The translations under genes and the position numbers were made by a program. 9,505 bases of DNA from contig DASWXL010000186.1 of NCBI GenBank assembly GCA_036405495.1, forward strand, positions 1 to 9,505. Reading direction: 5' to 3'. The notes under the pieces were generated by a model. The model did not search any database, was not told the DNA's origin, and saw nothing but the letters and a program-made list of their open reading frames with translations. This DNA comes from DASWTL01 sp036405495. GTDB lineage: Bacteria; Bacteroidota; Bacteroidia; Sphingobacteriales; Sphingobacteriaceae. Positions 7,102 through 9,505 of this stretch are shown here, piece after piece; the first letter of the stretch is position 1; each line of letters opens with the position of its first letter.

Positions 7102-7954
7102 CGGTCAGGGCCAGCGGTAGTATCTCTGCATTGATGTTTTTTACCTTACCGATCACTTCGCCATCGATCTGAAGCGTGGTCCTCTTATTCGACGAAACCG
7201 TTGCCGAGCTGCAGCGGATCACCTCGACATATTCAGAGGTCTGAAGTTTGTTACGGAACATCTTCCACACGATACCAGGCAATTTGATCCTCGGAAACGG
7301 CCGGATGATAACGAGTTCAAAGTAACCGTCATCCAAAATCCCGTGCGGATTGATGACGGCACCTGTTCCGTATTTAGACGCATTTGCAAACGTAAGCGAA
7401 ACCGCTTTCAGCGCTAACTGATCATGCCCGTATCTGATGATAAACCTGTAGTGTTTTTCCAGGAAGATCTCCCGGAGGAAAAATTTTGCGTAACCGGGAA
7501 TTCCACGATTCCCGGCTCTTTCAAAGTTCTTTACAATGCGGGCGTTGGGGCCGACGTCGGCAAGGTGAATGCAGATACGACCGTTTATCCGGATGAGGTC
7601 TATCTGACGGCGGACGCCCGTTTCAAGAAGCTCAAAAGCGGCAGGAATACTTCGGATATCGAGCTCTTTGGCCATACCGTTTGCTGAGCCGCTTGGAATG
7701 ATCAATAAGGGAGTGCCTGAATTCTGCAGGATGGAAGCGAGCAGATTTACCGTTCCATCGCCTCCGGCGGCTGCCACGATATCAGGTTTATAGGAATAAA
7801 TCTTTTTGGCGACTTTTTTTACGATGTTTCCGTCCACCATCGGGCATATGTCGTACTCAAATGCCAGTTCTTCAGCCTTCCCGGCAATTTGTTGTTCTAA
7901 GGTAACCTCTTCTTTTCTTCCTGATCTGGGATTTATGACGAAAAGGACTTTCAT
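7079..7954 (-). CDS. Diacylglycerol kinase-family lipid kinase (YegS/DgkB/BmrU type)
   Basis: A 291-residue lipid kinase, the normal length, expected to phosphorylate diacylglycerol or a similar lipid with ATP at the inner face of the cytoplasmic membrane. The nucleotide-binding domain shows NPRSGRK at 8-14, the hallmark GGDGT at 64-68 and PSGSANGMAKEL at 87-98 (the usual PxGTxN loop in variant form, with S-A-N). The C-terminal domain has GTGAVINPHGILDDGYFELVI (197-216), including the conserved DDG at 208-210, and IDGE at 263-266. No membrane segment is present, as in soluble DagK_cat proteins. Other lipids such as sphingoid bases are possible substrates; Bacteroidota often make sphingolipids, so this is an inference worth keeping open. 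The gene begins 9 nt after the stop of the MerR-family gene, so the two are probably co-transcribed. Its 3' end overlaps the convergent phosphoesterase gene by 23 nt, leaving no room for an intergenic terminator. Confidence 0.9.
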   Translation of the reverse strand: MKVLFVINPRSGRKEEVTLEQQIAGKAEELAFEYDICPMVDGNIVKKVAKKIYSYKPDIVAAAGGDGTVNLLASILQNSGTPLLIIPSGSANGMAKELDIRSIPAAFELLETGVRRQIDLIRINGRICIHLADVGPNARIVKNFERAGNRGIPGYAKFFLREIFLEKHYRFIIRYGHDQLALKAVSLTFANASKYGTGAVINPHGILDDGYFELVIIRPFPRIKLPGIVWKMFRNKLQTSEYVEVIRCSSATVSSNKRTTLQIDGEVIGKVKNINAEILPLALTVIVPPVA

Positions 7955-7963
7955 GTGGGGCCG

Positions 7964-8299
7964 TTACAGCTGTTCCTTCACTTCCAGAAGGAATTGCTTT
8001 ACCCGCTCTAACGAATCAATGATCTTTTGGTTTTCTTTTACCTCGTCTTTGTTTAGTTTCAGATGGTCTTTGGCGCCCTGCAACGTATAGCCTTTGTCTT
8101 TTACCAGATGGAAGATGATCTTCAGGTTCTCGACGTCTTCCGGGGTGAACAGACGGTTTCCTTTTTTATTTTTTTTAGGTTGAAGGATATCGAATTCCTT
8201 TTCATAAAAGCGGATCTGCGAGGCATTCACATCGAACATTTCCGTTACCTCGCCCATCGTGTAGTAAAGCTTGCTGATATCTCTTTCTTTATAAGGCAT
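7964..8299 (-). CDS. MerR-family transcriptional regulator
   Basis: A 111-residue DNA-binding regulator. Residues about 12-36 (YYTMGEVTEMF...RFYEKEF) form the MerR helix-turn-helix, and about 40-62 (QPKKNKKGNRLFTPEDVENLK) the wing and second helix pair, including the conserved R-x-(F/Y)-x-x-x-D pattern. Residues about 82-110, rich in Glu, Lys and Leu, are the likely dimerising coiled coil. There is no cysteine and no separate ligand-binding domain, so metal or drug sensing of the classical type is unlikely and the signal is unknown. This short form, with an RFYEKEF/RFWEKEF motif, is common in Bacteroidota next to housekeeping genes. It is divergent from alaS across only 45 nt and precedes the lipid-kinase gene by 9 nt. 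Autoregulation, or an effect on alaS, is possible from this layout but not shown. Confidence 0.9.
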   Translation of the reverse strand: MPYKERDISKLYYTMGEVTEMFDVNASQIRFYEKEFDILQPKKNKKGNRLFTPEDVENLKIIFHLVKDKGYTLQGAKDHLKLNKDEVKENQKIIDSLERVKQFLLEVKEQL

Positions 8300-8302
8300 G
8301 CG

Positions 8303-8310
8303 TAAAAGTA
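8303..8310 (-). promoter_or_regulatory. Possible -7 box for the MerR-lipid kinase operon
   Basis: On the minus strand TACTTTTA lies 3 nt before the MerR ATG and matches TAnnTTTG except for the last base. No TTTG at the usual 19-nt spacing is present; the nearest is about 14 nt upstream. The match is weak and could be chance in an AT-rich gap. Confidence 0.25.
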
Positions 8311-8332
8311 AGAAAGAATTACATCAAAAATC

Positions 8333-8340
8333 TAACTTTG
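8333..8340 (+). promoter_or_regulatory. -7 promoter box of alaS
   Basis: TAACTTTG is an exact match to the Bacteroidota -7 consensus TAnnTTTG and ends 4 nt before the alaS ATG. No TTG or TTTG -33 element is visible at 17-23 nt upstream, so only half of the promoter is supported. If it is used, the transcript would start at or beside the start codon, giving a leaderless mRNA. Confidence 0.6.
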
Positions 8341-8344
8341 CATC

Positions 8345-9505
8345 ATGACCACAAAAGAAATTAGGAAGGCCTTTTTAGATTTTTTTGAAAGTAAATCACA
8401 TCAGATAGTTCCGTCTGCCCCTATAGTAGTTAAGAACGACCCGACGTTGATGTTCACCAATGCGGGGATGAACCAGTTCAAGGAGCTGTTTTTGGGTGAA
8501 GCGCCTGTTAAGTATTCGCGTATTGCCGATACGCAACGATGCCTGCGGGTATCCGGCAAACATAATGACCTTGAAGAAGTAGGTATTGATACCTATCACC
8601 ATACCATGTTTGAGATGCTGGGTAACTGGAGCTTTGGCGACTACTTCAAGCAGGAGGCTATTGCCTGGAGCTGGGAGCTTTTGACCGGTGTCTACAAGAT
8701 CCCTAAGGATCAATTGTATGTGACTGTATTCGAGGGCGATGAAAAAGAAGGTTTGCCCAAAGATGAGGAGGCCTATAATTTCTGGAAGCAACATATCAGC
8801 GAAGACCGCATCCTCCTCGGAAATAAAAAAGATAATTTCTGGGAAATGGGCGAGACGGGTCCGTGCGGTCCCTGTACCGAGATCCATGTCGATTGCCGTA
8901 CCGCGGAAGAGCGGAATTCGGTCGACGGAAAAGCTCTTGTAAATGCCGACCACCCTCAGGTGATCGAGATATGGAATAACGTATTTATTCAGTTTAACCG
9001 CTTGAAAAACGGATCTTTAGAGAAGTTGCCTAAAGCTCATGTTGATACGGGGATGGGGCTCGAGCGACTGGTTCGGGTGCTGCAGAATAAAACCTCTAAT
9101 TATGATACCGACGTTTTTCAGCCGCTGATCCAGTTTATCGCGGGAGAAGCCAGGATCGTTTATGGTGCCGGCGAACAGACCGACATCGCCATGCGGGTAA
9201 TGGCCGATCACATCCGCGCCATCTCTTTCGCTATTGCGGACGGACAATTGCCATCGAATAATAAGGCGGGTTATGTTATCCGTCGTATTTTGCGCCGTGC
9301 CGTACGTTACGCTTATACTTTCTTAGGGTTCAAAGAGCCATTCCTGAATAAGCTGGTTCCTGTTCTGGCCGACCAGTTTGCCGGTGTATTCCACGAACTG
9401 AGATCCCAGCAGGACTTTGTGCAGAAAGTGGTACTGGAAGAGGAAATGTCTTTTCTCAGAACGCTTGCTACAGGTGTTCAACGCTTTGAGCGGTATATTG
9501 CCGAC
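8345..9505 (+). CDS. alaS: Alanyl-tRNA synthetase, N-terminal part (runs off the right edge)
   Basis: The reading frame is open from the ATG at 8345 to the last base: 387 codons of a protein usually near 870 residues. It charges tRNA-Ala with alanine in the cytoplasm. The class II catalytic core is clear: motif 1 around RKAFLDFFESKSH (7-19), DPTLMFTNAGMNQFK (32-46), TQRCLRVSGKHNDLEEVG (63-80), motif 2 HHTMFEMLGNWSFGDYF (85-101), EIWNNVFIQFNR (208-219) and motif 3 DTGMGLERL (234-242). The tRNA-recognition region begins with DHIRAISFAIADGQLPSNNKAGYVIRRILRRAVRY (288-322). The editing domain and C-Ala domain lie beyond the window. The ATG at 8345 is fixed by motif 1, which starts only a few residues later, as in E. 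coli AlaRS; the next ATG would remove it. No Shine-Dalgarno is present. The gene is divergent from the MerR-family gene. Confidence 0.97.
   Translation, partial: MTTKEIRKAFLDFFESKSHQIVPSAPIVVKNDPTLMFTNAGMNQFKELFLGEAPVKYSRIADTQRCLRVSGKHNDLEEVGIDTYHHTMFEMLGNWSFGDYFKQEAIAWSWELLTGVYKIPKDQLYVTVFEGDEKEGLPKDEEAYNFWKQHISEDRILLGNKKDNFWEMGETGPCGPCTEIHVDCRTAEERNSVDGKALVNADHPQVIEIWNNVFIQFNRLKNGSLEKLPKAHVDTGMGLERLVRVLQNKTSNYDTDVFQPLIQFIAGEARIVYGAGEQTDIAMRVMADHIRAISFAIADGQLPSNNKAGYVIRRILRRAVRYAYTFLGFKEPFLNKLVPVLADQFAGVFHELRSQQDFVQKVVLEEEMSFLRTLATGVQRFERYIAD

Noticed and set aside
7424..7687. An 87-codon plus-strand frame inside the lipid-kinase gene.
   Set aside because: It is antisense to the conserved DAGK coding region and has no known features.
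8396..8953. A 185-codon open frame on the minus strand.
   Set aside because: It lies wholly inside alaS, whose class II synthetase motifs are unmistakable on the plus strand; it is a shadow frame.
1..9505. A defence, mobile-element or biosynthetic system.
   Set aside because: Every sizeable gene belongs to a known housekeeping or metabolic family, and there are no integrase, transposase, nuclease-effector, toxin or synthase genes, nor direct repeats marking an insertion.

Overview
The window looks like an ordinary chromosomal stretch from a member of the Bacteroidota, most likely the Sphingobacteriales (Pedobacter/Mucilaginibacter-like). The reasons are: an exact Bacteroidota-type -7 box (TAACTTTG) just before alaS; a TTTG-N19-TAnnTTTr promoter before the crotonase gene; genes with little or no Shine-Dalgarno sequence; an S9 peptidase whose leader ends in AQQ; and a short MerR-type regulator of the form common in that phylum. 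GC content is moderate and coding density is high. I see no rRNA, tRNA, CRISPR array, insertion sequence, phage or plasmid gene.

Layout. Positions 1-129 are intergenic and hold a strong minus-strand terminator. Positions 3793-130 (minus) are a tight unit of three genes: a SpmA-SpmB-like fused membrane protein, methylglyoxal synthase (mgsA) and a secreted S9 prolyl-oligopeptidase-type peptidase, with gaps of 3 and 10 nt, closed by that terminator. A 120-nt gap follows. Positions 5161-3914 (minus) are an M14-type zinc carboxypeptidase with a GTG start. Divergent from it, across 53 nt filled by a degenerate 7-bp tandem repeat, is a plus-strand pair: a crotonase-family enzyme (5215-5988) and a metallophosphoesterase with purple-acid-phosphatase-like metal ligands (6031-7101). 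This pair converges on, and overlaps by 23 nt, a minus-strand pair: a MerR-family regulator (8299-7964) followed 9 nt later by a diacylglycerol-kinase-type lipid kinase (7954-7079). Divergent from the MerR gene is alaS (alanyl-tRNA synthetase, from 8345), which runs off the right edge after 387 codons.

Functionally this is housekeeping and general metabolism: translation (alaS), lipid or acyl-CoA metabolism (crotonase, lipid kinase), the methylglyoxal bypass (mgsA), and protein, peptide or wall turnover (S9 and M14 peptidases). I found no convincing new defence, mobile or biosynthetic system. The points most worth a second look are the heptamer repeat that makes up the divergent promoter region at 5165-5213, the two promoters whose -7 boxes lie so close to the start codon that leaderless mRNAs are predicted (alaS and the crotonase gene), and the altered active-site residue in the crotonase.
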